Notes under the pieces: model-generated | Database searches by the model: none | Told to the model about the DNA's origin: nothing | Seen by the model: the letters and a program-made list of their open reading frames with translations, nothing else | Assembly: GCF_018614975.1 (NCBI RefSeq) | Contig: NZ_JAGGNR010000039.1 | Coordinates: forward strand, 23,940-87,939 | Length of the DNA stretch: 64,000 nucleotides | Direction: 5' to 3' | From: Paenibacillus polymyxa | Lineage (GTDB): Bacteria; Bacillota; Bacilli; Paenibacillales; Paenibacillaceae | Program-made: the position numbers and the translations under genes | In this document: in pieces, positions 44,461 to 53,112 of the stretch | How the letters are laid out: each line of letters opens with the position of its first letter | Position numbering within the stretch: the stretch's first letter is position 1

Positions 44461-44466
44461 ACAATT

Positions 44467-45426
44467 TTACATCTCTACCAGCATCAAAATAATGGAGGAA
44501 AGGCACAGACAAGTGCTGACGAGATAGAGCACAGCAACAACCTGTTTGTGATTCAATCCGGCACGCAGCAACCGATAATGAGCTTGACTCGCATCGGCTT
44601 GGTAGATCGCTTTACCTTGAACGAAGCGTTTGATCACGACAAAGATGTTATCAAAGATCGGTACACCCAGCGCCAGAATTGGAATGAAGATGGACAACAT
44701 AGTTGCTTGTTTGAATGCACCATCCAGAGCGATGACCGCCAGAATGAAGCCAAGGAACGTGGCACCTGCATCGCCCATGAACACTTTGGCAGGAGCTTTG
44801 TTGTACTTCAGATAACCGATCGTCACACCGACCAGAATGATCGACATGAGTGCGGAATCACTTTGACCTTTGGCAAGCGCCACGATGAACAGGGTAATCG
44901 CCGAGATGGCAGATAATCCGCCAGCCAGTCCGTCCATGCCGTCCGAGAAGTTGATGACGGTTGTCACCCCGAAGATCCACAGGATCGTAAGAATGAATTG
45001 TAGCCAGATCGGAAGCATGACATATTCCGCGCTGAAGGGATTCACGAATCCGGTGAACGCTATGCCAGAAGCAAATACGAGCACTGCCGCAGAGACCTGT
45101 ACAAGCATTTTGGGCAGGGCAGGAAAATCTTTTCCTTTTGTTTTGTACCAGTCGTCGACGGTACCAATCGTTAGCAGAAGCATACCACCAGCGACCAGAG
45201 CCGCTGTTTCCCATGTGATTTCTTTGGTCAGAGCAATGTATGTCAGGAAAAATCCAGTAAATATCGCGTAACTCGCCGTGAGCGGGATCGGTTGCCTGTG
45301 CAGCTTACGCTCCACATCTTCCCGAGGCTTGTCCACAAAATCGAGCCGGTGAGCCAATCGACCAAGCGGCGGAATAAGCAGAACCACGACAGCAAAAGAC
45401 ACTATAAAAGCCAGTATATATACCAT
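44467..45426 (-). CDS. MraY/WecA family undecaprenyl-phosphate sugar-1-phosphate transferase (TagO-like)
   Basis: A 319-residue membrane enzyme with about ten helices that should move GlcNAc-1-phosphate (or a related sugar) from UDP-sugar to undecaprenyl phosphate, the first step of wall teichoic acid or other glycan synthesis. Family signatures are VDKPREDVERKLHRQPIPL, TVDDWYKTKG with the Mg-binding DD, NFSDGMDGLAGG, and KVFMGDAGATFLGF. The chosen start gives the usual MVYILAFIVSF N-terminus but has only a weak ribosome binding site; a TTG ten codons upstream, after AAGGGG, is an alternative. It is a single gene. Confidence 0.87.
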   Translation of the reverse strand: MVYILAFIVSFAVVVLLIPPLGRLAHRLDFVDKPREDVERKLHRQPIPLTASYAIFTGFFLTYIALTKEITWETAALVAGGMLLLTIGTVDDWYKTKGKDFPALPKMLVQVSAAVLVFASGIAFTGFVNPFSAEYVMLPIWLQFILTILWIFGVTTVINFSDGMDGLAGGLSAISAITLFIVALAKGQSDSALMSIILVGVTIGYLKYNKAPAKVFMGDAGATFLGFILAVIALDGAFKQATMLSIFIPILALGVPIFDNIFVVIKRFVQGKAIYQADASQAHYRLLRAGLNHKQVVAVLYLVSTCLCLSSIILMLVEM

Positions 45427-45544
45427 AAACTCGCTTGTTTCACTCCCATCTAGCAATTTCCCCTTATTATACGAGTTAAACAGGAATTCTGTCGATGTCA
45501 TTATTGTAACCAGACGTACGCAAGGGTGAGCAAAAGTTCAGGTT

Positions 45545-46360
45545 TTATCGTATTTGAGGAAGATAGGAGCCGAAATAATGTTTTACGGCTTCTGCATGAT
45601 ATCCATCATCACCTTGCCAGGTTGCTGCAAACACAAAATCACTGGAACCACCTTTGCGTTTTCTCGGTTTATCTCCAGGAACCAATATGCCGGCTGCAGC
45701 CCAGATTTCCAGCAGGGCATCGCGCTCCTGTTTGCTGGAAGGCAAGAGGTCTTTCCACTTTTTCTCAAGTGAACGAGCACTATCCTTGGGGTCTTCCGTC
45801 TGAGCTGCTTCAAGAAGGTTGACCAGGATGGCTTGGTCCTCAGGAGTTACTTCATAGTTCGCATCGTTGTCCTGAAGCAGTAATTCTAGATCCATTAGGC
45901 AGTAGAGTAACCAACCATGGCGCACGCCTCCCCACTTGATTCGTTCAAAATTCAGGACGTTTAAGTCGACGTTGGAATATTTCTTGTCTGACTGCACACG
46001 CAGGAAGTTACAATCCCCACAGGTACTAGTGTTAGGGTGAAGGGCAGGGCGTTCCGCATAAGTATGCAAAGGCATGTTCGATGTTAAAGCAAAGCTGGAT
46101 AATGCGCTGCGCAGATAGACTTTTTTGGTGGACAGACTATGTAAAAAGGCCGAAACCACGCGTTCCTTGAAAGATTCATCCTGTTGCATATCGTAGAGAC
46201 GCTGAACCATCTCGTCATGCGTAATCGTGAGTGGATCGAACATAACACCTTTGCTTTTGGCATATTCAAATTCCTCCCCGGAGAAGGGTGTAGAGATTGT
46301 TTTCCAGCCACCACCTCCCCAGAAGGTGCTCAGCAGTATCTTTGCCGCCTTTTTGTCCAT
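45545..46360 (-). CDS. Conserved protein of unknown function with CxxC motif
   Basis: A 271-residue protein that I do not recognise. It begins MDKKAAKILLSTFWGGGGWK. A CGDC motif in NTSTCGDCNFLRV (about residues 119-122) could be a redox pair or half of a metal site. The rest is mixed alpha/beta with charged segments and no membrane helix or signal peptide. Start at 46360 follows AAGGAGG at eight bases. It lies between a MraY-like gene and an ArsR regulator on the same strand, apparently as a single gene. Confidence 0.75.
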   Translation of the reverse strand: MDKKAAKILLSTFWGGGGWKTISTPFSGEEFEYAKSKGVMFDPLTITHDEMVQRLYDMQQDESFKERVVSAFLHSLSTKKVYLRSALSSFALTSNMPLHTYAERPALHPNTSTCGDCNFLRVQSDKKYSNVDLNVLNFERIKWGGVRHGWLLYCLMDLELLLQDNDANYEVTPEDQAILVNLLEAAQTEDPKDSARSLEKKWKDLLPSSKQERDALLEIWAAAGILVPGDKPRKRKGGSSDFVFAATWQGDDGYHAEAVKHYFGSYLPQIR

Positions 46361-46429
46361 ATGGTTAGCCTCCTTTATGAGAATTGCGATCATGATCATT
46401 GTGATTTGTTTATCCCAGACCTGCTTACT

Positions 46430-46747
46430 TTAATGTACGTATTCCTCGGTTGTATTCAGAATCATGTCGACGAGGCCTGGAAAACGTACGTTTAATTCCT
46501 CCTTTCGTAGGGAGTAAAAGTGCTGTTTACCTTCAATGCGTGGCTGGATCACGCCAGCTTCACGTAAAATTTTGATGTGATGGGACAATGTGGATTTAGA
46601 AATATGGTCCACTTCGAAGGCGGAACAGTTTTTCTCGCCAGAGCTGGCCAGACAGTGTGCAATTTTCATGCGGATCGGGTCACCCAATGCATTGCAGACC
46701 GTGGTCAACTTCAGTTCCGAAGCCATAGGTATCGTTGGAGTTCTCAT
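46430..46747 (-). CDS. ArsR family transcriptional regulator
   Basis: A 105-residue winged-helix repressor. The HTH is LGDPIRMKIAHCLASS, then FEVDHISKSTLSHHIKILREAGVIQPRIEGKQHFYSLR with the recognition helix STLSHHIKIL. Only scattered cysteines (NCSAF, HCLAS) are present, not the classic metal-binding CVC, so metal sensing is doubtful. No strong ribosome binding site; 46747 gives the best N-terminus, and a TTG at 46783 is upstream in frame. It is divergent from a SnoaL-like gene with two inverted-repeat operators between them. Confidence 0.8.
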   Translation of the reverse strand: MRTPTIPMASELKLTTVCNALGDPIRMKIAHCLASSGEKNCSAFEVDHISKSTLSHHIKILREAGVIQPRIEGKQHFYSLRKEELNVRFPGLVDMILNTTEEYVH

Positions 46748-46784
46748 ATCTATGACGTTAGCATATTCGGCTGTACCTTTCAAT

Positions 46785-46868
46785 GTTCGAAAAATATCGA
46801 ACTATCTCTTGCAGGCAGTAGAAGAAGTGTGTTACATTTCTTTTCAGTTAGTTTGAAAATATTCGAAC
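46785..46868. promoter_or_regulatory. Two ArsR operators in the divergent promoter region
   Basis: GTTCGA-N6-TCGAAC at 46785-46802 is a perfect palindrome with six-base arms; GTTTGA-N6-TCGAAC at 46851-46868 differs by one base. Their centres are 66 bases apart. A promoter for the rightward gene (TTGCAG at 46809-46814, TTACAT at 46832-46837, 17-base spacer) lies between them, so site two covers its early transcript and site one faces the arsR promoter. Confidence 0.8.
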
Positions 46869-46910
46869 TGTAAGGTTGGAAACCGGATTTTTATCCTAGG
46901 AGGAATATGA

Positions 46911-47300
46911 GTGAGTACTATTAATACAACTACACTGTTGAACAACTATTTCCGTTTATTTGATGCTTCACGCACAGACGAGCGCGCTATGCAGGATTTA
47001 TTGTCCCTGTTTACAACGGACGCAGAAATTGTGCTTAACGGCACCAGTCGAACAGGATTCAATGGTTTCATGAAAGCTTTCTACGAATACAATAAGGATG
47101 TAAAACATATGTGGGACGGTTGGGTGCAACAGCCTGACGGCAGCTACCAAACGAACTGGGCAGTATGCGGACAAGCGGCGGACGGAACGGTATATGCCAA
47201 AGCAGGCATGGATATCGCGCGTGTAAATGATGCGGGGCAGATCGTGTATCTGGAGAATGTACAAGCGGACCAAAATGCGTTCAGCAAGTATAATCAGTAA
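46911..47300 (+). CDS. SnoaL-like / NTF2-fold protein
   Basis: A 129-residue cone-shaped NTF2-like protein. FRLFDASRTDERAMQDLLSLFTTDAEIVLNG and the later GFMKAFYEYNKDVKHMWDGW match the SnoaL-like group, members of which are isomerases, hydrolases or ligand carriers. The activity cannot be inferred. The GTG start at 46911 follows AGGAGG at seven bases. It is divergent from the ArsR repressor and has that repressor's operator in its promoter region. Confidence 0.82.
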   Translation: MSTINTTTLLNNYFRLFDASRTDERAMQDLLSLFTTDAEIVLNGTSRTGFNGFMKAFYEYNKDVKHMWDGWVQQPDGSYQTNWAVCGQAADGTVYAKAGMDIARVNDAGQIVYLENVQADQNAFSKYNQ

Positions 47301-47341
47301 TAGCGCAGGTAAATAGGTAATAATGCAATGGCTAGGAAACG

Positions 47342-47376
47342 AAGCTCCGCAGTCTTTAAAGCTGTGGGGCTTTTTT
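47342..47376 (+). terminator. Rho-independent terminator after the SnoaL-like gene
   Basis: AAGCTCCGCAG and CTGTGGGGCTT pair around nine bases and end in a T run. Confidence 0.85.
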
Positions 47377-47465
47377 CGGTGACATATTTAGCTGATTTGA
47401 AAGGCGCTGATGTGGACACGGGCTTCATCACTGTGATAGCACAGTTTCTACAGGTGAATTGGTAC

Positions 47466-47509
47466 ACAAAAAAGACCGTTCCACATGTTTTAAACATGGC
47501 GGACGGTCC
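47466..47509 (-). terminator. Terminator on the minus strand, probably for gluconokinase
   Basis: On the minus strand GACCGTCCGCCATG and CATGTGGAACGGTC pair, then a T run follows. It is about 300 bases past the gluconokinase stop. Confidence 0.7.
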
Positions 47510-47610
47510 TCATGAACGTGCATAAGATGTAGTCGCTAGAGTCGTAGGTTATTTTTAACCGGATGTAGCTTAGGAGATGGTGACTTATTGCATGGAAACG
47601 ATGTTCTTTC

Positions 47611-47764
47611 AATTCTAACGAACGCTAGCGACGCTATTTTTCGGTTATTCTCACTTTCAGGCAGTTATCCACCGCTAAAATCGGATATAAGGTGGTCAGG
47701 TTCGTTAGATTTTGAAACCATGCTAAAAGCTGCAAATAAGGTGTCTATGATTCGTTAGCCTATT
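47611..47764. repeat. Cluster of three degenerate ~40-bp repeats (CTAACGAA type)
   Basis: One copy on the + strand (47611-47646) and two on the minus strand (47674-47714 and 47724-47764) share CTAACGAA, then six to nine variable bases, then CACCTTAT or CGCTAT. The two minus-strand copies also share a TTTTAGC end. This accounts for most of the non-coding gap between the SnoaL-like gene and gluconokinase. No coding frame is supported here. Confidence 0.55.
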
Positions 47765-47812
47765 CCATGTTCAACGTTTTGACCCTCCAACATGTAACAT
47801 CCCAGGCCTTCC

Positions 47813-49363
47813 CTATCCCTGCATCGTCTTATTCTGAAAAGCAGCGATATCCGCATACTCCTCTTCAAACTTACGGGAGATGCGGATGAAGATCGGCAGC
47901 AGTTCACGGTACACGCGGACACTGTCTGGGTCAGGCTGGTGCCGGTGCGTCGATCCGATCATGCCGGAGACGGCGCTCAGTGAATCGATGCGGCCAAGGG
48001 CGTACAAGCCCAGTACGGCTGCGCCGAGACAGGAGCTTTCAATACTTTCGGGGATGATGACATCCTGATCGAAAATGTCGGCCATCATCTGGCGCCACAA
48101 CTCAGAGCGGGCGAAGCCGCCTGTCGCCTGAATCTTTTTCGGACGACCGATCTTTTCTTCAATCGCGAGCATGACCGTGTACAGGTTAAACAACACACCT
48201 TCGAGCGCAGCGCGAATCATATGTTCTTTCTTATGGTGCAGCGTCAGGCCGAAGAACGAGCCGCGTGCATTGGGATTCCAGAGCGGAGCCCGCTCACCTG
48301 TCATGTACGGATGGAATAAGAGACCTTCCGAACCCGGAGGTACATTTTCCGCAACACGAGTGAGCACTTCATAGGGATCGATGCCAAGCCGTTTGGCCGT
48401 TTCCACCTCGGAAGCCGCAAACTCGTCCCGAATCCAGCGGAAAATAACACCGCCGTTGTTCACCGGTCCGCCAATCACCCATGCGTTCTCCGTGAGTGCA
48501 TAACAGAAGAAGCGTCCTTTCGGATCGGTCACCGGTTTATCTACGACTGTACGAATGGCTCCACTGGTACCTATGGTTACAGCCACGACGCCTGGATCAA
48601 TGGCGTTCACACCCAGATTGGAGAGCACACCATCACTTGCACCGATGACAAACGGGGTGGTGAACGCAATGCCCATCTCCTTGGCGTACTCCGGGTTCAA
48701 TCCATGTTTCAGCACATGTGTGGTTGGGACCAATCGGGACAGGTGTTCCGGGGTAATGCCCGCCACATGCAGCGCTTCTGCATCCCAGTCGAGTTTCTCC
48801 AGATTCATGAGTCCGGTGGCTGAGGCCATTGAGTGGTCGATGACGTATTCAGAAAATAATTTATAGAAGACATATTCTTTCATGGATATGAATTTGTACG
48901 TCTGTTGGAACAGTTCCGGTTGATCCCGAGTGAGCCACATGATCTTGGTGAGTGGGGACATCGGATGAATCGGCGTACCTGTTCTCAGATAGATTTCGTG
49001 ACCATTCATCTCGGATTTGAGTACTTCGGTCCACTCGGCACTGCGATTATCTGCCCAAGTCATGGCCCGCATCAGCGGTGTGCCGTGTTGATCGACAGGC
49101 AGAATACTGTGCATGGCCGAACTGAAGGATACAAAAAGGATGTCCTCTGGCTTCACTCCGGCTTTGGAAGTGGCTTGTTTAACGGACTCGATGACTGCTT
49201 TGAAAATATCTTCCGCATCCTGCTCCGCAATCGCAGGTGTGGGGGTGTGCAGCGGATAATCGGCACTGCCTTGTGCCACAATGGTTCCGTTCTGTTCGAA
49301 CAAGACGGCCTTGGTGGAGGTCGTGCCGATATCTACGCCGATCATATAGGGTGAAGAAGCCAT
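47813..49363 (-). CDS. gntK: Gluconokinase, FGGY family
   Basis: A 516-residue cytosolic kinase predicted to phosphorylate gluconate at C6. The N-terminal GVDIGTTSTKAVLFEQNG is the first phosphate-binding loop; FSSAMHSILPVDQHGTPLMRAMTWAD is characteristic of gluconokinases rather than xylulokinases; the FGGY signature region TGERAPLWNPNARG and the late IQATGGFARS complete the fold. GAGGGATGACAAA precedes the ATG. It is downstream of a sugar importer on the same strand, separated by 278 bases that contain a palindromic repeat, so co-transcription is possible but not certain. Confidence 0.85.
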   Translation of the reverse strand: MASSPYMIGVDIGTTSTKAVLFEQNGTIVAQGSADYPLHTPTPAIAEQDAEDIFKAVIESVKQATSKAGVKPEDILFVSFSSAMHSILPVDQHGTPLMRAMTWADNRSAEWTEVLKSEMNGHEIYLRTGTPIHPMSPLTKIMWLTRDQPELFQQTYKFISMKEYVFYKLFSEYVIDHSMASATGLMNLEKLDWDAEALHVAGITPEHLSRLVPTTHVLKHGLNPEYAKEMGIAFTTPFVIGASDGVLSNLGVNAIDPGVVAVTIGTSGAIRTVVDKPVTDPKGRFFCYALTENAWVIGGPVNNGGVIFRWIRDEFAASEVETAKRLGIDPYEVLTRVAENVPPGSEGLLFHPYMTGERAPLWNPNARGSFFGLTLHHKKEHMIRAALEGVLFNLYTVMLAIEEKIGRPKKIQATGGFARSELWRQMMADIFDQDVIIPESIESSCLGAAVLGLYALGRIDSLSAVSGMIGSTHRHQPDPDSVRVYRELLPIFIRISRKFEEEYADIAAFQNKTMQG

Positions 49364-49428
49364 TTTGTCATCCCTCTTTCTTGAATATATAAGTGAAATG
49401 AATGCTGTTACACGTTAACACTTCGGGT

Positions 49429-49536
49429 ACAGAAAGCCTTCCGATCGCCGTTATCCCCAAATTTCTTTGATTCCCTCTTCAAAGGGAGAAATTTGGTTAT
49501 AAATGCGAACATTCCATTTCTTCAGGCCCTTTCTGT
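49429..49536. repeat. 108-bp palindromic repeat element
   Basis: The outer ends ACAGAAAG and CTTTCTGT are inverted copies. Nested inside, CCCCAAATTTCT and AGAAATTTGG form the core stem, bordered by CGCCGTTAT and ATAAATGCG. The loop contains TTCCCTCTTCAAAGGG. It has no coding frame or T run. It resembles an interspersed intergenic palindrome and separates the importer from gluconokinase. Confidence 0.55.
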
Positions 49537-49640
49537 CCCCTCCGCGCACGTGGCGCTATTCATTCAACTTATAAGGCATCTGTTATTTCATCTAAAGATA
49601 AGAATATCAGACTTGAGGGATGGATCAAAATGCCAGAAGC

Positions 49641-50468
49641 TTAGTCCTTCACTGCCCCTGCCGCGATATCCGAAATAAACTGACGGCTGATGAACAGGAA
49701 CATGACGATAAGCGGAATGACGGCAAGCAACGTACCGGCGATAACCATGGCATAGTCTGTGTTGTACAGTCCGTTTAATTGAGACAACGCAATCTGCAAC
49801 GTGTATTTGCGTTCATCCGTCAGGACGATCAAAGGCCACAGGTAGTCATTCCATACGCCGATAAAGGTGAACGCGCCGAGGAAAGCAAAGGCAGGTCGCA
49901 AGATTGGCAGCGCCACGTTCCAATAGAGTCGGAAGAAATTACAACCGTCGATGCGGCCTGCATCCAGCAGATCGTTTGGAATCGACTCCGTGGCATACTG
50001 ACGAATCCAGAAGATTCCGAAGGCGTTCACCATACCCGGGATAATAAGGGCTTTGAAGGAACCGACCCAGCCGAACGTAGCCATCAGCACGAAGGACGGC
50101 ACGAGCGATAGCTGAGAAGGTACCATCATGGTCGCGAGCAGCAGGATGAAGAGCCACTTTTTGCCGGGGAATTCAAACTTCGCAAACGCAAACCCCGCCA
50201 GTGAGTCGAAAAACAGTACAAGAATGGTCACGAGGCCCGACACAAACAGCGTATTTAGAAAAGCTCCCCAGAAATCAATCTGCTGCAACACCCGCGTGAT
50301 GTTATTCCACAGTTCACCCCCGAACCAGAGTTGAGGCGGGAACTTGTAGATATCGGACGTTGTCCGGGTGGACATTACAATCAGCCAATAGAACGGGAAC
50401 ATGGATATGAGCATGCCCCCGATAAGACCGGTATACAACACCAGCGATTTGAGGTGTTTGGTCGCCAT
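49641..50468 (-). CDS. MalG-type sugar ABC transporter permease
   Basis: A 275-residue permease with six helices, the EAA loop LDAGRIDGCNFFRLYW followed by NVALPIL, and C-terminal ISDIAAGAVKD. AAGGGGGAG precedes the ATG. It is the last gene of a leftward three-gene importer. Confidence 0.9.
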   Translation of the reverse strand: MATKHLKSLVLYTGLIGGMLISMFPFYWLIVMSTRTTSDIYKFPPQLWFGGELWNNITRVLQQIDFWGAFLNTLFVSGLVTILVLFFDSLAGFAFAKFEFPGKKWLFILLLATMMVPSQLSLVPSFVLMATFGWVGSFKALIIPGMVNAFGIFWIRQYATESIPNDLLDAGRIDGCNFFRLYWNVALPILRPAFAFLGAFTFIGVWNDYLWPLIVLTDERKYTLQIALSQLNGLYNTDYAMVIAGTLLAVIPLIVMFLFISRQFISDIAAGAVKD

Positions 50469-50488
50469 GTGCGCTCCCCCTTATCACA

Positions 50489-51439
50489 TCAGGATGATTT
50501 GCCTTGAACAAGCTTCCAGTTCACAATCGAGAACAGGGCGATAATGAGGAACATGCCCCAACCAACGGCAGCGCCATATCCGAAGTAATTATTAATGAAG
50601 GATTCACGGTAGAGGTAGAGTACAATCGTCATGCCTGCTGCACCAGCGCCGCCATCATTACCTACCAATACTTGAGGCTCGGTGAACAGTTGCATACCGC
50701 CGATCGTTGATGTAATGACCGTAAACAGGATCACAGGACGCAGCATCGGAATTGTAATTCGGAAAAAGGACTGTATCGCTGATGCGCCGTCAATCTTGGC
50801 CGCTTCGTATAATGTCTGCGGGATACTCTGTAATCCGGCCAGATAGATGACGGCGTTATATCCGGTCCAGCGCCAGACCACCATGGAGGAGATTGCGACT
50901 TTGATGCCCCATGGTGCATTAAGCCACTCCACAACCGGTAGCCCGACCGACTGCAACAGATAATTGAGAAAGCCATAATTGTTGGCAAATAAAGCACCGA
51001 AGATAATAGCTACTGCCACGATGGACGTGACGTTTGGCAGGAAATAACCAACCCGAAACAGGGTGCGAAACTTCACAAATGGTGCATGCAGCAGAAAGGC
51101 AATAATCAAGGCGAAGAAAAGCATCGGAATCGTTGAATAGATCCAGATCATGAACGTGTTGCCCACGGCTTGCCAGAACTCGGCATCGGTCAGCATGTAT
51201 TTGAAGTTGTTGAGCCCGTTGTACGTCATGACACCGATGCCATCCCATTTATGAAATGCCAGATAGAGTGAAAACCCTATTGGGAACAGGCCAAATACCG
51301 CAAACAGAATATAAAACGGTGATATCGCAACATAAAGTGCACGATGCTCCCACATCCTGGACCACAGTGATTTCTGCCGATTCAGATCAGGTCTGGTATT
51401 GCCAGGATCGGGCGTAAGACGAGGTTCAGTTACAGCCAT
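50489..51439 (-). CDS. MalF-type sugar ABC transporter permease
   Basis: A 316-residue permease with six predicted helices after a 30-residue cytoplasmic tail. The EAA loop is YEAAKIDGASAIQSFF followed by RITIPML. AAAGGAGG precedes the ATG. It pairs with the MalG-type permease whose gene begins 20 bases downstream. Confidence 0.9.
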   Translation of the reverse strand: MAVTEPRLTPDPGNTRPDLNRQKSLWSRMWEHRALYVAISPFYILFAVFGLFPIGFSLYLAFHKWDGIGVMTYNGLNNFKYMLTDAEFWQAVGNTFMIWIYSTIPMLFFALIIAFLLHAPFVKFRTLFRVGYFLPNVTSIVAVAIIFGALFANNYGFLNYLLQSVGLPVVEWLNAPWGIKVAISSMVVWRWTGYNAVIYLAGLQSIPQTLYEAAKIDGASAIQSFFRITIPMLRPVILFTVITSTIGGMQLFTEPQVLVGNDGGAGAAGMTIVLYLYRESFINNYFGYGAAVGWGMFLIIALFSIVNWKLVQGKSS

Positions 51440-51514
51440 ATGAATTCCTCCTTTGCGGATAACGAGACCATATGAAACCAGGACCAGTAATCAGGATAAC
51501 ACTGTAATCCTTGC

Positions 51515-52789
51515 TCACCGCTGCAATTCCCGCTCGACGCGGTGTACCGTATCCGTCCAGACCTGCTCTGGATCGGCATTTTGCTTCGCGACATCATTCA
51601 GACGCCGGGTGATAATGTTGTGTACGGATGGGTATCGTTCGCCAAAGAAAGCATCCGGCACATCCTGTGCCGACTCGGCAAATACAGGTCCTGTCGCCTG
51701 TCCACCAAAGAAAGGTTCTTTTTCTTTCATGGCAGGATCATCAAACACACCTGGTGCAGAAGGGAACAGGTTCAATGTCTGATATTGCTCCAATTGATTT
51801 TCGGGACTTTGCAGCCAGCGAACCAGTTCAAAGGCTTCCTGGGGATGCTCACTGGACTTCAGGATGGACAGGAATGATCCTCCGTTGTTGCCATCTCCCC
51901 CCGGTGCCCGAGCGACCCGCCACTTCCCGGATGTATCCGGAGCGGCTTCCTGAAGGACTTGTTTCATCCAGACAGCGCCTACGAACGAGGCGATCTCACC
52001 ATTATTCATCGCGGCGTTCCAGCCCGGAGTCCAGCCATCTGCATTGGCAAGTAGTTCCTTCTCTTTAAAAGCAACGGCCGTATCCCAGCTCTTGCCCACA
52101 GTAGGAGAATCCATGCCGATAAAGGACCCGTCTGGCCGGAAATAACGCTCCGCAGACTGCGATATAACTTGGTTGTAAACGGTTGCAATATTGTCGGTCA
52201 GAAATACCTTGCCTCCGAACTTCTCCTTGAGCTGCTCGCCAGCAGCGGCATATGCATCCCAGCTGTTGATCTGGCGTGTAACGTGTTCAGGATCAGATGG
52301 CAATCCAGCTTCCTTGAACAGATCTTCTCGGTAGAAGAGAGCTGTTGGTCCCGTATCCATCGGGAAACCAATCATCTGCCCACTTGGCGTAACGCCTTGC
52401 TTCCATTTCCACGGCAGATATTGGTCTTCAATATCTCCCGCACCGAGATCATACAGATTATAGAAACGGTCCTCACTGGGGAATAGCTCCATGATCCAGT
52501 CGTTTAATGCCACAATGTCTGGTTCACCTGAGCGTGCAGCGAGTGTTGTTTTGAGTTTTGCCTTGAAATCACCGCCGATTTTCTGAGCTGTCAGTTCAAT
52601 ATTGGGGAACTTTTCCTTAGCCCTGGCAATCAACTTATCATCGATGGAACGGTTCCAGTACCACAATGTAAGCGCTACCTTTTTATTGTTCGCTGAATCG
52701 TCCTGTCCGGGCCAGATGGAGCATCCGCTTATGAGCAGGACGCAGACCATCATGATGGCTGTCCAGCATGTTCTTTTCCGGCGGATCAT
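51515..52789 (-). CDS. Extracellular solute-binding lipoprotein of a carbohydrate ABC importer
   Basis: A 424-residue family 1 solute-binding lipoprotein. The signal peptide ends in LISGC with Cys23. Family features are LTLWYWNRSIDDKLI, GFPMDTGPTALFYREDLF and SFVGAVWMKQVLQE. The start at 52789 follows GAGGGGG at nine bases and gives a proper basic start MIRRKR; an upstream in-frame ATG would add 44 residues before the signal peptide and is rejected. First gene of the leftward importer, which has no ATPase gene. Confidence 0.9.
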   Translation of the reverse strand: MIRRKRTCWTAIMMVCVLLISGCSIWPGQDDSANNKKVALTLWYWNRSIDDKLIARAKEKFPNIELTAQKIGGDFKAKLKTTLAARSGEPDIVALNDWIMELFPSEDRFYNLYDLGAGDIEDQYLPWKWKQGVTPSGQMIGFPMDTGPTALFYREDLFKEAGLPSDPEHVTRQINSWDAYAAAGEQLKEKFGGKVFLTDNIATVYNQVISQSAERYFRPDGSFIGMDSPTVGKSWDTAVAFKEKELLANADGWTPGWNAAMNNGEIASFVGAVWMKQVLQEAAPDTSGKWRVARAPGGDGNNGGSFLSILKSSEHPQEAFELVRWLQSPENQLEQYQTLNLFPSAPGVFDDPAMKEKEPFFGGQATGPVFAESAQDVPDAFFGERYPSVHNIITRRLNDVAKQNADPEQVWTDTVHRVERELQR

Positions 52790-52954
52790 GTGCAAAACCC
52801 CCTCATCGTTAAGTTCGAGGCATGAAGTGCTTTGGACTACAACATTAGTGTATGAGCAGTTTATAAACTCATACCCAATATTCCTGAATTGAAACACATA
52901 TTTGTGTCCGTTACGTAACATAATTTTAGTAGTTACTTTAAAAATAAAAGCTAC

Positions 52955-53000
52955 TTGACACTTTATAATTTTTATTCTAAACTAACTTACATAAAGTAAC
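52955..53000 (+). promoter_or_regulatory. Promoter with HxlR-type operator before the GTP cyclohydrolase II gene
   Basis: TTGACA at 52955-52960 and TAAACT at 52978-52983 are 17 bases apart. The -10 merges into ACTAACTTACATAAAGTAAC (52981-53000), nearly the same sequence that overlaps the -10 of the DoxX gene (59932-59953). A further inverted copy of TAGTTACTTTA lies at about 52930-52940. Confidence 0.7.
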
Positions 53001-53112
53001 TAATGGTGATGAGAATGATATAGATACGTACTATATAACATCCAAGTGATCCAAATTCACTCAGGATGCGAATCAATCAACATACAAGTTGGCATAAACA
53101 GGAGGAACGACA

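Noticed and set aside
44449..44916. Plus-strand open frame of 155 codons
   Set aside because: Antisense shadow of the MraY-like gene; polar His/Asp/Gln-rich composition.
47328..47525. Small plus-strand open frame of 65 codons after the SnoaL-like gene
   Set aside because: It runs through two terminator hairpins and has no family resemblance.
49406..49420. Palindrome TGTTA-N5-TAACA upstream of gluconokinase as a GntR operator
   Set aside because: Symmetric, but it does not resemble the known GntR site and no gntR gene is nearby; kept only as a note.
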